Source: Rhodovulum sulfidophilum
GTDB taxonomy: Bacteria; Pseudomonadota; Alphaproteobacteria; Rhodobacterales; Rhodobacteraceae
DNA: 64,000 nt
Assembly: GCA_003241785.1 (NCBI GenBank)
Contig: QFPW01000016.1
Coordinates: 62,001 to 126,000, forward strand
Reading direction: 5' to 3'
In this document: piece after piece, positions 62,481-64,000 of the stretch
How positions within the stretch are numbered: the first letter of the stretch is position 1
Layout: the number at the start of each line of letters is the position of its first letter
Program-made: the position numbers and the translations under genes
Notes under the pieces: generated by a model
What the model saw: only the letters and a program-made list of their open reading frames with translations
Databases searched by the model: none
Told to the model about the DNA's origin: nothing

Positions 62481-63240
62481 GCCTGCTCGTCTGCGAGGGC
62501 GTCACCAAGAGCTTCCTCGGCGTGCGCGCGCTCTCCGAGGTCTCGGTCTCGGTCGCCGAGGGCGAGACGCTCGGGATCATCGGCCCGAACGGCTCGGGCA
62601 AGACCACCTTCTTCAACATCCTCTCCGGGCTCGAACGCGCCGACGCGGGCCGGATCCTGCTCGGCGGGGCAGATATCACCCGCACGCCGCCGCACCGGAT
62701 CTCGGCCCGGGGGATCGCGCGCACCTTCCAGAACCTGCGGCTCTTCGGCGGCATGACCGCGCTCGAGAACGTGCTCTGCGGCGGCCACAAGGAGGCCCCG
62801 ACCGGCTTTCTCGGCCAGCTCGCCCAGACCCGCGCGGTGCGCCGCGCCGAGGCCGAGGCGGACGCGCGCGCGCGCGCCTGCCTCGCCGAGGTCGGGCTCG
62901 CGGGCTACGAGGAGGCGTTCACGACGCAGATGTCCTACGGCCAGACCAAGCGGCTCGAGCTCGCCCGCGCGCTCAACGCGAGCCCGCGCGTTCTGCTGCT
63001 CGACGAGCCGACCGCCGGAATGAACGACGTGCAGGCGGCCGAGATCCTCGACGTGGTGGCGCGGCTCCGCGACCGGCACGCGCTGACCCTGATCGTGATC
63101 GAGCACAACGTGCCGGTGCTGGCGCGGTTCGCGGACCGGATCGTGGTGCTCGACGCCGGGCGCAAGCTCATCGAGGGCGCGCCCGCGACGGTGGTGCGCG
63201 ACCGGCGGGTGATCGAGGCCTATCTCGGCAAGGGGGCGGC

Positions 63241-63244
<4 letters not shown>
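62477..63244 (+). CDS. livG: Branched-chain-type ABC ATPase LivG
   Basis: A 255-residue ATPase. Walker A GPNGSGKTT, GIARTFQNLRLFGGMTALENVL (Q-loop and LivG family block), signature MSYGQTKRLELARAL, Walker B VLLLDEPTAGM, and switch His in VIEHNVPVLARFADRIVVLDAG. Energises the LivHM pair with LivF. ATGA overlap with livM upstream and with livF downstream. Confidence 0.93.
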
Positions 63245-63948
<704 letters not shown>

Positions 63949-63987
63949 GGCCCGACGCGACGCGCCGCCAAATCCCAAGGAAGGCCG

Positions 63988-64000
63988 ATGGAAGCCGGGG
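63988..64000 (+). CDS. Start of another gene, cut by window edge
   Basis: ATG at 63988 behind a strong AAGGAAGG ribosome site, in line with the liv operon. Only four codons (M-E-A-G) are visible, so no product can be named. Its place suggests a catabolic enzyme or regulator of the same operon. Confidence 0.4.

Overview
The window is a high-GC (roughly 70%, judged by eye), gene-dense chromosomal segment of an alphaproteobacterium, probably Rhodobacterales-like. Supporting features are a ChoX-type choline-binding protein, an aa3-type oxidase operon with two subunit-III genes, a TRAP transporter embedded in hydantoinase genes, a full liv cluster, and GC-rich third codon positions. No rRNA, tRNA or CRISPR array was seen. 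Three intergenic stretches exceed 300 bp and each has its own entry.

Region 1 (1-9400): the 5' end of choX on the minus strand; an SbcD-like nuclease gene overlapped by a YhaN-like SMC-type ATPase gene; a nested insertion-sequence block; a nitronate-monooxygenase-like gene and a YCII-domain gene. The IS block can be resolved closely. An IS5-family element (5685-7851) is flanked by CTAG and inserted at the stop codon of the ATPase gene. It was later split by an IS1111-group (IS110 family) element (6153-7492). The IS1111 element has 12-bp subterminal inverted repeats lying 7 and 3 bp from its ends. Its 3' non-coding segment carries exact 10-nt and 9-nt copies of its own left and right junctions, as expected of a bridge/seek guide RNA. 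Both transposases are frameshifted.

Region 2 (9600-19100): a five-gene cytochrome c oxidase operon (subunits II, I, III-like, III, IV), an MscS-family channel, a BBE-type FAD oxidoreductase and an ATC-hydrolase-family protein. Region 3 (19090-27920): an MFS exporter, a divergent SDR/LysR pair, an Fsr-like exporter, two small secreted proteins, and an AraC - serine hydrolase - AraC series. A perfect 30-bp palindrome separates this series from a convergent Baeyer-Villiger-type monooxygenase.

Region 4 (27975-35600): the monooxygenase, an orphan sugar-type ABC binding protein, an OprB-like porin translationally coupled to a Tat-exported CaiB/BaiF-like protein with its halves in reversed order, and a flippase-like membrane protein. 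Region 5 (35600-46870): a TetR regulator divergent from a seven-gene set hyuA-hyuB-dctP-dctQ-dctM-hyuA-hyuB, with a spaced palindrome in the promoter. This reads as an uptake and ATP-dependent ring-opening pathway for an unknown cyclic amide or related substrate.

Region 6 (46890-57490): a CocE/NonD hydrolase, an ArsR plus two SRPBCC-protein operon, a TerC-CBS membrane protein, an ECF sigma/anti-sigma pair, a PRC-barrel protein, two small doubtful ORFs and a large-subunit catalase, giving a stress-related flavour. Region 7 (57560-64000): a flavin monooxygenase divergent from a complete branched-chain-type ABC importer (binding protein, livH, livM, livG, livF), followed by the first codons of another gene.
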